A stretch of DNA of 64,000 bases from Halobacterium sp. CBA1132 (lineage in GTDB: Archaea; Halobacteriota; Halobacteria; Halobacteriales; Halobacteriaceae), in contig NZ_BCMZ01000001.1 in the NCBI RefSeq assembly GCF_001485535.1, forward strand, positions 806,001-870,000, written 5' to 3'. The position numbers and the translations under genes were made by a program. A model generated the notes under the pieces. The model saw only the letters and a list, made by a program, of their open reading frames with translations. It searched no databases and had not been told where the DNA came from. Positions 25,839 through 34,185 of the stretch are shown piece by piece (within the stretch, counting starts at the first letter, position 1; every line of letters starts with the position of its first letter).

Positions 25839-26108
25839 ATGGCAGCCATCAACCCGGACGCGACCACGGAGCCGCTGGCCGACGTTCCAGAGCGTGTCGA
25901 GGGTACGCGGCTCGTCGGCGTCGACGCCGCGGGCGTCGCTATCTACTTCGACGAGGCCGACGAGCGCGCCGTCGAAGCCGTCGAGCGCGACGGCGAGTGG
26001 GTCGTCGGGGACGAGCGAACCCGCGGCGCGCTCGAAGACGTCGTCGACGACATCGGCACGCTCACCGGCTGGCGCGGCCTCTCGCCGTTCGGTCGCGGTG
26101 AGACCTGA
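25839..26108 (+). CDS. Conserved haloarchaeal hypothetical protein
   Basis: An 89-residue acidic protein (MAAINPDATTEPLADVPE ... GWRGLSPFGRGET). Short beta-strand-like segments (TRLVGVDAAGVAIYFDEAD and RDGEWVVGDE) alternate with acidic turns. There are no cysteines and no membrane segment. I recognise no function. The ATG at 25839 is used because the upstream in-frame ATG at 25812 adds Ala-rich sequence. It follows the photolyase at 55 bases on the same strand. Confidence 0.6.
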   Translation: MAAINPDATTEPLADVPERVEGTRLVGVDAAGVAIYFDEADERAVEAVERDGEWVVGDERTRGALEDVVDDIGTLTGWRGLSPFGRGET

Positions 26109-26140
26109 GTGCGTCCGCGGGAGTGTGGGGACGATTACGA

Positions 26141-26168
26141 TTAGGTAACGGGCTATCGTTAGGTAGCC
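26141..26168 (+). promoter_or_regulatory. Candidate operator: direct repeat before the HxlR-type regulator
   Basis: TTAGGTAACG (26141-26150) and TTAGGTAGCC (26159-26168) are repeated 18 bases apart. They lie immediately upstream of a CCTTAACT TATA-like box and 30-57 bases before the ATG of the HxlR-family gene. The GGTAAC core recurs before the next regulator gene (26949-26985). Autoregulation is inferred. Confidence 0.4.
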
Positions 26169-26197
26169 TTAACTTGCGGTCCGCCTTATCGGGAGTT

Positions 26198-26569
26198 ATG
26201 AGTGAATCCGAGCAGTTGCCCGCTTGGTGTCCCGGCGACGGCTGGTGTTCGATTACCGCGACGGCGTCGCTCGTCGGGAAGAAGTGGCACCCCGTCATCA
26301 TCCACCGGCTGCTCACGCGCGGCCCGCTCGGCTTCAACGCCCTCCAAGAGGAAGTCGATGGCATCTCCAGCAAGGTGCTCTCCGAGAGCCTCGACGACCT
26401 CGAAGAGAAACAGGTCGTCTCCCGAACCATCGTCAGCGAGAAGCCAGTCCGCGTCGAGTACGCGCTCACCGAACTCGGGGAGTCGCTGGAACCGGTGGTG
26501 ACGGCACTCGAAGACTGGGGGAACGAACACCTCGAACCAGTCGACGAAGAAGCAGCGTCACTCGTCTGA
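26198..26569 (+). CDS. HxlR family winged-helix transcriptional regulator
   Basis: A 123-residue cytoplasmic regulator of the HxlR group. The core reads WCSITATASLVGKKWHPVIIHRLL, then GPLGFNALQEEVDGISSKVLSESLDDLEEK (recognition helix), then the wing VSEKPVRVEYALTELGE. HxlR proteins are often redox or aldehyde sensors through a conserved Cys; here Cys residues lie in AWCPGDGWC near the N-terminus. The ATG at 26198 is leaderless-compatible. It is followed by a convergent HTH gene. Confidence 0.92.
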   Translation: MSESEQLPAWCPGDGWCSITATASLVGKKWHPVIIHRLLTRGPLGFNALQEEVDGISSKVLSESLDDLEEKQVVSRTIVSEKPVRVEYALTELGESLEPVVTALEDWGNEHLEPVDEEAASLV

Positions 26570-26627
26570 GCGCCGCGAACGCCACTGCGACTCCGCGGGT
26601 GTGGAAACGCGACGACCGGCTGGACCG

Positions 26628-26912
26628 CTAGTCGAGGACGGCTTCGGCTTCCGGCTTGGCTTCCTCCTCGGCGTCCTCGCTCTCGTCGAGCGAGAGCCGG
26701 TAGAGGTTCTGTCGAGCGTCCGGAATGTAGATGTCCTTCTCCACGACGTCGGCTTCCTGCAGACGGTCGAGGGCGTCCCGAACCGTTCGCTGGGACAGCC
26801 GGGAGTTCTCGACGATCTGCTTCTGCGTGAGGCCGCCGTTGTACTCCAGTACTTTCAGCACGAGCTTCGCACTCGGGGGGAGGTCCTGAACGAGTTCGTC
26901 GGTCGTCGTCAT
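26628..26912 (-). CDS. Small winged-helix regulator (MarR/TrmB-like)
   Basis: A 94-residue winged-helix protein: LPPSAKLVLKVLEYNGGLTQ, then QIVENSRLSQRTVRDALDRL (recognition helix), then a wing with ARQNLYRLSL, and an acidic tail. Very similar small regulators are conserved across haloarchaea. The targets are unknown. Its promoter region contains an inverted repeat and two GGTAAC boxes. Confidence 0.88.
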   Translation of the reverse strand: MTTTDELVQDLPPSAKLVLKVLEYNGGLTQKQIVENSRLSQRTVRDALDRLQEADVVEKDIYIPDARQNLYRLSLDESEDAEEEAKPEAEAVLD

Positions 26913-26948
26913 CTACTCTATCAGTGGACCGCCACCCCCTTTAGCGCT

Positions 26949-26985
26949 CGGTAACGGATGTGTGAGCCACTTACCACCCGGTAAC
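26949..26985 (-). promoter_or_regulatory. Candidate operator: inverted repeat and repeated CGGTAAC boxes
   Basis: CGGTAAC occurs at 26949-26955 and 26979-26985, 30 bases apart. The second copy is part of the inverted repeat TTACC-ACCC-GGTAA (26971-26984). The region is 37-73 bases before the ATG of the small winged-helix gene at 26912. The same core is found before the neighbouring HxlR gene, suggesting one regulator may see both sites. Confidence 0.4.
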
Positions 26986-27058
26986 CGCCCCCCTAATTCG
27001 CGGTGCTCGAGCGGCGGCCACGCGCGACGTCCCTCGAAAAACCAGGGGTGCAGCGCGC

Positions 27059-27361
27059 CTAGACGGTGTCCGCTTCGATGCTTTCGATGTACGTGCCCTT
27101 CCAGTTCAGGATGTTCTCGATGGCGTCGTGGCCCGCGTCCGTGATGCGGTAGTAGTTCGTCCGAGAGTCGCGTTCGCCCTTCTCGACGAGGCCGCGCTCG
27201 GCCAGCGAGTCGAGGTTCTGGTAGACGCGGGCGTGCAACACCTCCGAGCCGTAGTACTCCTCCAGTTCCGACTGAATCTCCATGCCCTTCGGGTCGTCGA
27301 GCCCGCAGAGCACGCAGAGGATGTCCCGCTGGAATCCCGTCGTCTCGTCTCGCTGTCCCAT
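27059..27361 (-). CDS. PadR family transcriptional regulator
   Basis: A 100-residue winged-helix protein of the PadR family: FQRDILCVLCGLDDPKGMEIQ, then YYGSEVLHARVYQNLDSLAERGLVEKGERDSRTNYYRITDAG. C-x2-C at CVLC could be redox- or metal-sensitive. The promoter shows TTATAATTT about 25-30 bases before the ATG. It lies just downstream of copZ-copA on the same strand, but it has its own promoter, so a role in copper control is only a possibility. Confidence 0.92.
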   Translation of the reverse strand: MGQRDETTGFQRDILCVLCGLDDPKGMEIQSELEEYYGSEVLHARVYQNLDSLAERGLVEKGERDSRTNYYRITDAGHDAIENILNWKGTYIESIEADTV

Positions 27362-27414
27362 ACCCGACCCAACTCTTCGTAAAATTATAACTATTTCGCC
27401 GCTAACTTAATCGA

Positions 27415-27618
27415 CTACTCGTCGAGTTCCGCTTCGTAGCCCGCGAACTCCACGGCCTGCAACAGCGACTCGGCGTCGGCGTCGCCCTCTACCGTCGCGA
27501 CGCCGTCTTCGTGGTCCACAGTTGCCCCCTCGACGCCGTCCACCCCGGACAGCGCGTTCTCCACGATGTCCTCGCAGCCCGCACAGCCCATGCCTTCGAC
27601 GGTGAGTGTCGTCGTCAT
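27415..27618 (-). CDS. copZ: Copper chaperone, heavy-metal-associated domain (CopZ-like)
   Basis: A 67-residue single HMA domain: MTTTLTVEGMGCAGC with metal-binding C12 and C15. It should carry Cu(I) in the cytoplasm and hand it to the CopA ATPase encoded immediately upstream. Length and ferredoxin-like pattern fit CopZ/Atx1. The 70-base gap to copA has no strong promoter, so the two are probably co-transcribed. Confidence 0.93.
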   Translation of the reverse strand: MTTTLTVEGMGCAGCEDIVENALSGVDGVEGATVDHEDGVATVEGDADAESLLQAVEFAGYEAELDE

Positions 27619-27688
27619 GCCGACAGCACGTACACGGCCCCCCGGCTAGGGTTTTTCGGCTGTCCGCGAAGCCGCCGATTCGCCCTCG

Positions 27689-30277
27689 CTATCGACCAAA
27701 CAGCCGGTAGTCCTCGTCCGGGGAATACCGCCGGAACAGCAGGCTGTTCGTCAGCACGCTCACGCTGGAGATAGCCATCGCCACTGCCGCCAGCACCGGC
27801 TGGAGCAGGCCCAGCGACGCCAGCGGAATCATCGCAGTGTTGTAGCCCAGCGCCCAGAAGAGGTTCTGCTTGATTTTCGAGAGCGTCCCCTCGCTGACGC
27901 GGATGGCTTTCACGACGTCGTAGGGGTCGTCGCGCATCAGCGTCACGTCCGCGGCCTCGATGGCCACGTCCGTCCCCGAACCGATGGCGACGCCGACGTA
28001 CGCCGTCGCCAGCGCGGGCGCGTCGTTGACGCCGTCGCCGACCATCATCGCCTGCGTGCCGTTCGCTTGGATGTCGTCGACGGCGTCGGCCTTCTCGTCG
28101 GGGAGCACGCTCGCGCGGACGTTCGCGGGGTCGACGCCGACCTGCTCGGCGACGGCGCGCGCGGTCCGCTCGTTGTCGCCCGTAATCACGTGGACGTCGA
28201 CGCCGCGCTCGCGGAGCGCCCCGACGGCGCGCTCGGCGGACTCCTTGACGGTGTCGGCGTCCGCGACGACGCCGGCGACGCGGCCGTCGACGGCGACCAG
28301 CATCGCGGTCTTCCCCTCGCGTTCGAGGCGCTCCATCTCCTCGGCCGCGGGCGCGACATCCACGCCCGCGTCTTCGAGGAGTTTGCGGTTGCCGACGAGC
28401 ACCTCGCGCCCGTCGACGGTGGCTCGCACGCCCTGTCCGGGGACGTTCTCGAACGCCTCCGCGTCGCCGACCTCCACGCCGCGCTCGCGGGCGCCCTCGA
28501 CGATGGCGGCGGCGAGCGGGTGCTCGCTGCCGGACTCCGCCGCGGCCGCCATCCGCAGGACGAACGACTCGTCGACTGGCTCGGTGTCGGCCGTCGCGGC
28601 CGCGCCGCCGTCCGGGGCCGCGTCCTCGTCGCCCGCGACGGCGACCACGTCCGTCAGCTCCATCTCGCCGGTGGTGAGCGTGCCCGTCTTGTCGAAGACG
28701 ACCGTGTCGACGTCACGGACGCGTTCGAGCACGTCGCCGCCCTTGAACAGGACGCCGTTCTGCGCGCCGATGCTCGTCCCGACCATCGTCGCCGCCGGCG
28801 TCGCGAGCCCGAGCGCGCAGGGACACGCGATGAGTACCGCGGACGCGAACACGACGACGCTGAACTCCAAGACGCCGACCGCGGCGGGGCCGCCGACGAC
28901 GACGCCCCACAGCGGCAGCGCCTCCACGAACCCCGCGAGTGCGTCGGGGAAGGCGTACCAGACGACCGCCCAGAGGATGGCGTTGCCGATGACCGCGGGC
29001 ACGAAGTACGCGGAGATGCGGTCCGCGACGTTCTGAATCTCGGGCTGGCGGGACTGGGCTTCCTTGACCGTCTGGACGATCTGCTGGATGGCGGTGTCCT
29101 CGCCGACCTTCGTCGCTTCGACGACGAGCACGCCGTTCTCGTTGACTGTCGAGCCGACCACCTCGTCGCCCGGTTCCTTCGAGACGGGGACCGACTCCCC
29201 GGTGACCATCGACTCGTCGACCGCGGACTCGCCGTCGACGACCACGCCGTCCGTCGGAATCTTCTCGCCCGGACGGACCTTCATGCGGTCGCCGACCGTC
29301 ACGTCCGACAGCGGAATCTCCTCCTCGCTGCCGTCCTCGCGGACGACGGTCGCGGTGTCGGCCTCCATCTCCAGGAGCTTCCGGAGGGCGTCGCTGGCTT
29401 GGCTCTTCGAGCGCGCTTCGAGGTAGTTCCCGAGCGTGATGAACACGAGAATGAGCGCCGCCGTGTCGAAGTACAGGCCCGCTCCCGGCAGTATTCCGAG
29501 CAGCGAGACGATGGAGTAGACGTACGCCGTGGTGGAGCCGAGCGCGATGAGCACGTCCATGTTCGCGGTCCCGTTCTTCACGACGGCTTTGTAGGAGTTC
29601 TCGAGGAACTCGCGGCCGAGCACGACGTAGACGGGCGTCGCGAGCAGGAACTCCACCCAGCCGAAGGGCGCGCCGAAGACGGTCTCCGGGAGGACGCCGC
29701 CGCCCAGCAGGTGCGTCTCCGCGACGAAGAACAGCAGCGGCGCGGACAGCAGTGCGCCGAACAGCGTGAGGTTACGCTGGTGTCGGGTCTCGGCTTCCCG
29801 GGCTGCGTCGGCGGCGCTCTGCCCGTCGCTGGCGCTCTCGCCGTCCTCGCTGTCGTCCTCGCGGACGGCCGTGTAGCCGGCGTCCTCGATGGCGTCGTAG
29901 ACCGCGTCGAAGTCGACATCGGCGGGGTTGTAGCGGACGCTCACCTCGTCGGTGGCGTAGTTCGCGTCCACCGAGACGACGCCGGCCACGTCGCCCACCG
30001 CGTCCTCGATTGTGGTCGCGCAGTTCGCACACGACATGTCCGTCACGGCAATCGTCCGGTCGTCGTCCACGGGGTCGTAGCCCGCGTCCTCGATGGCCGC
30101 GTAAATCTCGCCCAGCGACACCTCGTCGGCGTCGTACTCGACGGTGCCGCCGTCAGTGGCGAAGTTCACGTCGGCGTCGCGGACGCCGTCGAGAGCGGTG
30201 ACCGCGTCCGCGACCGTGGACGCGCAGTTCGCGCACGTCATCCCGGAGACATCGAGGTGGATTCTACGCGCTGTCAT
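27689..30277 (-). CDS. copA: Copper-exporting P1B-type ATPase CopA
   Basis: An 862-residue membrane pump that exports Cu(I) using ATP. Two N-terminal HMA domains are present: GMTCANC (C15, C18) and DMSCANC (C83, C86). Membrane helices carry the transport motif C485-P-C487. The phosphorylation site is D529-KTGT. The P1B His-Pro motif is [10 protein letters not shown], and the hinge motif is [11 protein letters not shown] His/Cys-free acidic linker ([20 protein letters not shown]) joins HMA2 to the membrane domain. It stands first in an apparent copA-copZ unit. Confidence 0.97.
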   Translation of the reverse strand: MTARRIHLDVSGMTCANCASTVADAVTALDGVRDADVNFATDGGTVEYDADEVSLGEIYAAIEDAGYDPVDDDRTIAVTDMSCANCATTIEDAVGDVAGVVSVDANYATDEVSVRYNPADVDFDAVYDAIEDAGYTAVREDDSEDGESASDGQSAADAAREAETRHQRNLTLFGALLSAPLLFFVAETHLLGGGVLPETVFGAPFGWVEFLLATPVYVVLGREFLENSYKAVVKNGTANMDVLIALGSTTAYVYSIVSLLGILPGAGLYFDTAALILVFITLGNYLEARSKSQASDALRKLLEMEADTATVVREDGSEEEIPLSDVTVGDRMKVRPGEKIPTDGVVVDGESAVDESMVTGESVPVSKEPGDEVVGSTVNENGVLVVEATKVGEDTAIQQIVQTVKEAQSRQPEIQNVADRISAYFVPAVIGNAILWAVVWYAFPDALAGFVEALPLWGVVVGGPAAVGVLEFSVVVFASAVLIACPCALGLATPAATMVGTSIGAQNGVLFKGGDVLERVRDVDTVVFDKTGTLTTGEMELTDVVAVAGDEDAAPDGGAAATADTEPVDESFVLRMAAAAESGSEHPLAAAIVEGARERGVEVGDAEAFENVPGQGVRATVDGREVLVGNRKLLEDAGVDVAPAAEEMERLEREGKTAMLVAVDGRVAGVVADADTVKESAERAVGALRERGVDVHVITGDNERTARAVAEQVGVDPANVRASVLPDEKADAVDDIQANGTQAMMVGDGVNDAPALATAYVGVAIGSGTDVAIEAADVTLMRDDPYDVVKAIRVSEGTLSKIKQNLFWALGYNTAMIPLASLGLLQPVLAAVAMAISSVSVLTNSLLFRRYSPDEDYRLFGR

Positions 30278-30278
30278 T

Positions 30279-30292
30279 ACGTGCTAGTACGT
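30279..30292 (-). promoter_or_regulatory. Candidate operator: imperfect palindrome at the copA start
   Basis: ACGTGCTAGTACGT begins two bases before the copA ATG and is a palindrome except at two positions (ACGT-n-CTAG-n-ACGT). Its place over the likely transcription start suggests a repressor site, possibly for copper-responsive control; the regulator is not identified. Confidence 0.35.
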
Positions 30293-30370
30293 CCTAACCG
30301 TTCAAGCGACTTGTCCATTCGAACGTTCGGCTATCGGGGTGTCGGACTTTGGAATCCGAAGTCCGCGGCG

Positions 30371-30709
30371 TCAGTGGGCGGGCGCGTAGCTCTCGGAGAC
30401 GACGTTCAACACGAACACGCCGGTCAACAGCAACGCGATGCCGAGGACAGCGGCGGCGTCCACGCGCTCGTCGAAGAACACCACGCCGGTGCCGACCGCA
30501 CCGACGATACCGACCGCCGACCACGTCGCGTACACCAGTCCGACGGGCAGCGTCTCCAGTGTGCGCCCGAGGAAGTAGAACGAACCGAGGTAGGCGACGA
30601 CCACGACGCCCGAGGCGACGGGGTTCGAGAAGCCGTCCGAGAACTTCAGCGCGGCCGTCCCCGCAATTTCGGCGGCGATGGCCGACGCCAGATACACGTA
30701 CGCGTTCAT
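30371..30709 (-). CDS. SMR family multidrug efflux protein
   Basis: A 112-residue four-helix membrane protein of the small multidrug resistance family (EmrE/SugE-like), which works as a dimer and exchanges cationic compounds or guanidinium for protons. The essential membrane Glu is E14 (AIAAEIAGTAALKFSDG). The helix-3 and helix-4 motifs PVGLVYATWSAVGIVG and ALLLTGVFVLNV are typical. The ATG at 30709 was chosen because E14 then falls at the canonical position. Confidence 0.94.
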   Translation of the reverse strand: MNAYVYLASAIAAEIAGTAALKFSDGFSNPVASGVVVVAYLGSFYFLGRTLETLPVGLVYATWSAVGIVGAVGTGVVFFDERVDAAAVLGIALLLTGVFVLNVVSESYAPAH

Positions 30710-30778
30710 GCGCTGGCGGTCGCTCCCGCCGAAAATAACAGTTCGGTCGCGCTGCACGCGACGAGAACGCGACCCGAC

Positions 30779-31195
30779 TCAGAGGTGCAGAACCACGAAC
30801 GCGGCCGCGACACCGACGAGCGAGACGAGGTTCAGGCCGACCGACTGCTTGTGGTAGCGCGCGAACGCGTCCGAGCCGGCGGCCTCCATCTTCGGAATCA
30901 GTTGGTAGCGCGCGTAGAGGTTCGCGAGGAACGCCGCCACCACGCCCACGTCAGCGACGAGCGGCGGTTCCGGGACGGACGCGACCGACGGCCCCAGCGC
31001 CCACACGACGAGCGCGACGGCGCCCATCCAGATGCCGAACGAGTAGTACCGCGGGAAGACGACGTTCACGGCGTCTCCCGCGCGCTCCTCGCCGAGTTCG
31101 TCGAACAGCGCGGGCGCGGCGACGAACGAGAAGAAGACGATGCTGCCGAGCCACGCGCCGAGCGCGGCGTGTACGAGGAGGGAGGCGACACTCAT
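30779..31195 (-). CDS. DUF4149/TMEM205-like membrane protein
   Basis: A 138-residue protein with four hydrophobic helices. The N-terminal helix reads LVHAALGAWLGSIVFFSFVAAPALF, and a conserved-looking loop is VVFPRYYSFGIWMG. This resembles the DUF4149/TMEM205 group of unknown function. It ends 70 bases before the SMR gene start and may be co-transcribed with it. It is divergent from the K+ channel gene. Confidence 0.75.
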   Translation of the reverse strand: MSVASLLVHAALGAWLGSIVFFSFVAAPALFDELGEERAGDAVNVVFPRYYSFGIWMGAVALVVWALGPSVASVPEPPLVADVGVVAAFLANLYARYQLIPKMEAAGSDAFARYHKQSVGLNLVSLVGVAAAFVVLHL

Positions 31196-31265
31196 GTCAG
31201 GACTCTGGGCGGCCAGCCTTCTCAACGTTCGGGGTTTAAGTCGACGGCGCAGGTACGATACGGCG

Positions 31266-32909
31266 ATGTCGAGACAGGGGCGCCGCGTGCTCGCGTACAC
31301 CGGGCTCCTTGCGGCCGTCGCGGCGACGTACACCGTCGCGTTCAAGCACGGGATGGCGTTCTTCGAGGGCCGCGAACTCTCCTACCTCCAGTCGCTGCAG
31401 TTCGTCGCGCAGACGTTCACCACGACGGGGTACGGCGAGTTCGCGCCGTGGACGTCGACCGTGATGCTCGTGACCGTGGTGGTGATGCAGCTCAGCGGCG
31501 TCTTCCTCATCTTCCTGACGCTGCCGCTGTTCGTCGTGCCGTGGATCGAGGAGCGCCTCGAAGTCGAACCGCTGCGCAGCGTCGACCTCGAAGACCACGT
31601 CGTCATCTGCGGGTTCGGCGCGCGCGACGAGACCCTCGCCGCGGAACTGGACGCGCAGGGTGTCGAGTACGTCGTCCTCACTGACGACCGCGACACCGCG
31701 CTCTCGCTGTACGAGGACGGCTGGCCGGCGGTCCACGGCGACCCGGAGACCGAGCGCGGCCTCGAACGCGTGGACGTCGCGGACGCCCGCACCATCGTCC
31801 TCGACGAGAGCGACGAGCGCAACGCCACCATCGCGTTGACCGTCGGTGACCTCGCGCCCGACGTCCAGACGGTGTGTTTCGTCGAGGACCCGTCGCTCTC
31901 GGAGTACCTCCGGTACGCGGGCGCCGACCGCGTGCTCGGCCCGCGCGAGATTCTCGGGCGCAGCCTCGCGCGCAACGTCACCACCTCCATCACCTCGCGG
32001 CTCGGGGACGCGGTCGAAATCGGCGAGAACTTCGAAATCGTGGAGATGCCGATTCAGTACGGCAGCGACCTCGACGGCGCCACGCTCGGCGACACCGACC
32101 TCCTCGAACCCGGCGGCGTCAACGCGGTCGGCGCGTGGTTCGCCGGCGAGTTCGTCGGCTCGCTGGACCCCCACAGAGAACTCACGCGCAACACGGTGTT
32201 GCTGGTCGCCGGCCGCGACGCCGACCTCGAAGCCTTCGAGGCGCGCACGCTCGCGCCCACGGACGAGCAGGGCGACGGCCACGTCGTCGTCGCGGGCTAC
32301 GGTGAAGTCGGGTCGACCGTCCGCGAAGCGCTCGACGAGGCCGACATCGACACGACGGTCGTGGACGTCGAGGACCGCCCCGGCGTGGACATCGTCGGAG
32401 ACGCCACCGAGGGTGGGACGCTGCGCAGCGCGGGCATCGAGGACGCGTCCGCGCTCGTGCTCGCGCTCGGCGACGACACGTCGACGGTGTTCGCGACGCT
32501 GGTCGCCCGCGAGGAGAGCGAGCGCGTGGAGATTCTCTGCCGGGCGAACGACACCGAGAGCGCGCGCAAACTGTACGCCGCGGGCGCGGACTACGTGCTG
32601 TCGCTGGCGACCGTCGCGGGCCGGATGCTCGCCCAGACCATCCTCGACGAGGACGTGATGGCTCTCGACAAGCAAATCGACGTGGTGCGAACGGAAGCCC
32701 CGGCGCTCGTCGGGAAGACGCTCGCGGGCGCTGACGTCCGCGCTCGCACCGGCTGTACGGTGGTCGCGGTCCAGCGCGGCGACGAAGTGCGCTCCCAGCC
32801 GGACGCCGACTTCCGGATTCGCGAGGGGGACGCGCTGGTCGTGGTCGGCGCGGACGCCGACGTCGCGCGGTTCAACGAGGTCGCGGGCGTCCACGCCGGT
32901 CCTCCGTGA
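31266..32909 (+). CDS. Potassium channel with two TrkA (RCK) domain pairs
   Basis: A 547-residue potassium channel of the two-helix (2TM) type. The first helix is followed by the pore with selectivity filter T54-G-Y-G57 in FTTTGYGEFAPW and a second helix rich in Leu/Val. Two TrkA-N domains follow (VVICGFGARDETLA at about 113 and VVVAGYGEVGSTVRE at about 340), each with a TrkA-C domain (the last is VVAVQRGDEVRSQPDADFRIREGD). They should gate the pore with nucleotides or ions. K+ is the main osmolyte of haloarchaea. The start is the ATG at 31266. Confidence 0.93.
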   Translation: MSRQGRRVLAYTGLLAAVAATYTVAFKHGMAFFEGRELSYLQSLQFVAQTFTTTGYGEFAPWTSTVMLVTVVVMQLSGVFLIFLTLPLFVVPWIEERLEVEPLRSVDLEDHVVICGFGARDETLAAELDAQGVEYVVLTDDRDTALSLYEDGWPAVHGDPETERGLERVDVADARTIVLDESDERNATIALTVGDLAPDVQTVCFVEDPSLSEYLRYAGADRVLGPREILGRSLARNVTTSITSRLGDAVEIGENFEIVEMPIQYGSDLDGATLGDTDLLEPGGVNAVGAWFAGEFVGSLDPHRELTRNTVLLVAGRDADLEAFEARTLAPTDEQGDGHVVVAGYGEVGSTVREALDEADIDTTVVDVEDRPGVDIVGDATEGGTLRSAGIEDASALVLALGDDTSTVFATLVAREESERVEILCRANDTESARKLYAAGADYVLSLATVAGRMLAQTILDEDVMALDKQIDVVRTEAPALVGKTLAGADVRARTGCTVVAVQRGDEVRSQPDADFRIREGDALVVVGADADVARFNEVAGVHAGPP

Positions 32910-33032
32910 CCACGCCCGATAACGATTTTAGAAGTGACACGTCGGCGGTGGCGGCGTCTCAAGCCGCGACGCCACGGAGACGCCCTGTACCGGGTCTCGG
33001 ACGGCTGAAACCGGTGCAGCCCCGCGCATTCC

Positions 33033-33048
33033 GCACATACTTATGTGC
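33033..33048 (+). promoter_or_regulatory. Palindrome overlapping the promoter of an HTR-like ATPase gene
   Basis: GCACATA-CT-TATGTGC is a 7+7 inverted repeat with a 2-base centre. It contains the A/T-rich core (CATACTTATG) that probably serves as TATA box for the gene starting at 33108. A repressor here would block TBP directly. The cognate protein is unknown. Confidence 0.5.
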
Positions 33049-33107
33049 CTCCACCCAACTATCAGCAAGCGGAACAAGCCGACGTGTTGTCGGTTTCGCT
33101 CGTACAA

Positions 33108-33764
33108 ATGACGTACAACGTCGACGGGGTGCTCCCCACCGGGCTGGTCTCGGGGTTCGACGACGGCACGAACCTCCTGTTGAGCGGTCCGGCGATGTCC
33201 GGTAAGCGCGACCTCCTCCTGTCGCTGCTGGCGCGCGGTGAAGCGGACGGCGACGGCGCTGTCATCGTCACCGCGCGCGACCCGGCCGACGAGGTGGCCA
33301 CCGAGTACGCCGACGCGGTCGACGCGGAGCCGCAGTTCCTCCGCATCATCGACTGCGTCAGCGCGCAGAGCGGCAGCGCTACGAACGGCGACAACACCCA
33401 CTACGTCTCCTCTCCCGGTGACTTGACGGGGATGGGAATCGAATTCTCGGAGGTCGCACGCAGCGCCAACGACGCGGGCGTCGACCGGCTCCGCGTCGGC
33501 TTCGACTCGCTGTCACCCCTCCTGATGTACGTCGACCTCCAGCGGCTCTTCCGGTTCCTCCACGTGTTCACGAGTCAGATACAGTCCCAGGGCTGGCTGG
33601 GCGTGTTCTCCGTGGACCCGGAGAGCCACGACGACCAGACCATCAACACCATCAGCCAGCTGTTCGACGGCGTGGTCGACGTCCGGCTGACCGACGACGG
33701 CGACCGCGAGGTCCGCGTGCGCGGCATCTCGGGCACGCCGACCGAGTGGACGCCCGTCGAGTAA
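33108..33764 (+). CDS. RecA-like HTR-type ATPase-fold protein
   Basis: A 218-residue protein of the haloarchaeal RAD55/KaiC-like (HTR-like) group. The opening VLPTGLVSGFDDGTNLLLSGPAMSGKRD (given in two overlapping motifs: LPTGLVSGF and the Walker A GPAMSGKRD) is typical. A Walker B-like strand is LRVGFDSLSPLL. Relatives are associated with signal transduction in haloarchaea, but no function is established. The ATG at 33108 fits the family start; a GTG at 33084 is also in frame. Confidence 0.8.
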   Translation: MTYNVDGVLPTGLVSGFDDGTNLLLSGPAMSGKRDLLLSLLARGEADGDGAVIVTARDPADEVATEYADAVDAEPQFLRIIDCVSAQSGSATNGDNTHYVSSPGDLTGMGIEFSEVARSANDAGVDRLRVGFDSLSPLLMYVDLQRLFRFLHVFTSQIQSQGWLGVFSVDPESHDDQTINTISQLFDGVVDVRLTDDGDREVRVRGISGTPTEWTPVE

Positions 33765-33767
33765 CTT

Positions 33768-34184
33768 CTACGCCCGGCGTTCGTGGCGCGCGGCCGCGAT
33801 GTCCGCGATTGATTCTCGCTGCGAACTGTACGCGAGGTGTGCGACGCACCCGCAGTCCGACGCACCCAGCCCAGCGACCGCGCCCCCTGCATCGTTCAAC
33901 GCGCGTGCGGTTTCGCACTCCACGTCCTCGTGTTCGGTGACGTAGACCGCGTCGACGCTCGCCGCAGGGTGGCCGAGCAGGTAGTCGACGTGCCAGTGGC
34001 GGGTATCTGACTCGCCCCGAGCTAGGCGGCGGTGGCGCTCGACGCGTCCGAGTCCACCTGCGCCGAACGCGCTGCCCGTGTACGCGTACCAGCCCGCGTC
34101 GAGGTCGTATTCGCCCTTCGCGCCGAACGCCACGGTCGCCGGCGCCGCGAGTTCCACCAGCAGCGTGTACGTCCCCGGCGCCAT
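33768..34184 (-). CDS. DUF123 / GIY-YIG-like (Uri superfamily) endonuclease
   Basis: A 138-residue protein of the archaeal DUF123 family (COG1833), related to GIY-YIG nucleases. It has TYTLLVELAAP, then DAGWYAYTGSAFG (the YIG-like element), then GLGRVERHRRLARGE, then HWHVDYLLGH. Cys residues sit at DVECETA and ASDCGCVAHL. It is presumed to cut DNA, but no substrate is known. The start is the ATG at 34184, one base after the end of the aldo/keto reductase gene on the same strand, so the two are probably co-transcribed. Confidence 0.88.
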   Translation of the reverse strand: MAPGTYTLLVELAAPATVAFGAKGEYDLDAGWYAYTGSAFGAGGLGRVERHRRLARGESDTRHWHVDYLLGHPAASVDAVYVTEHEDVECETARALNDAGGAVAGLGASDCGCVAHLAYSSQRESIADIAAARHERRA

Positions 34185-34185
34185 C

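Noticed and set aside
28067-31684. A 1205-codon open frame on the plus strand opposite copA
   Set aside because: It is a shadow caused by high G+C and biased codon use. The minus-strand copA has all motifs, and the antisense product is Arg/Asp/Val low-complexity without any domain.
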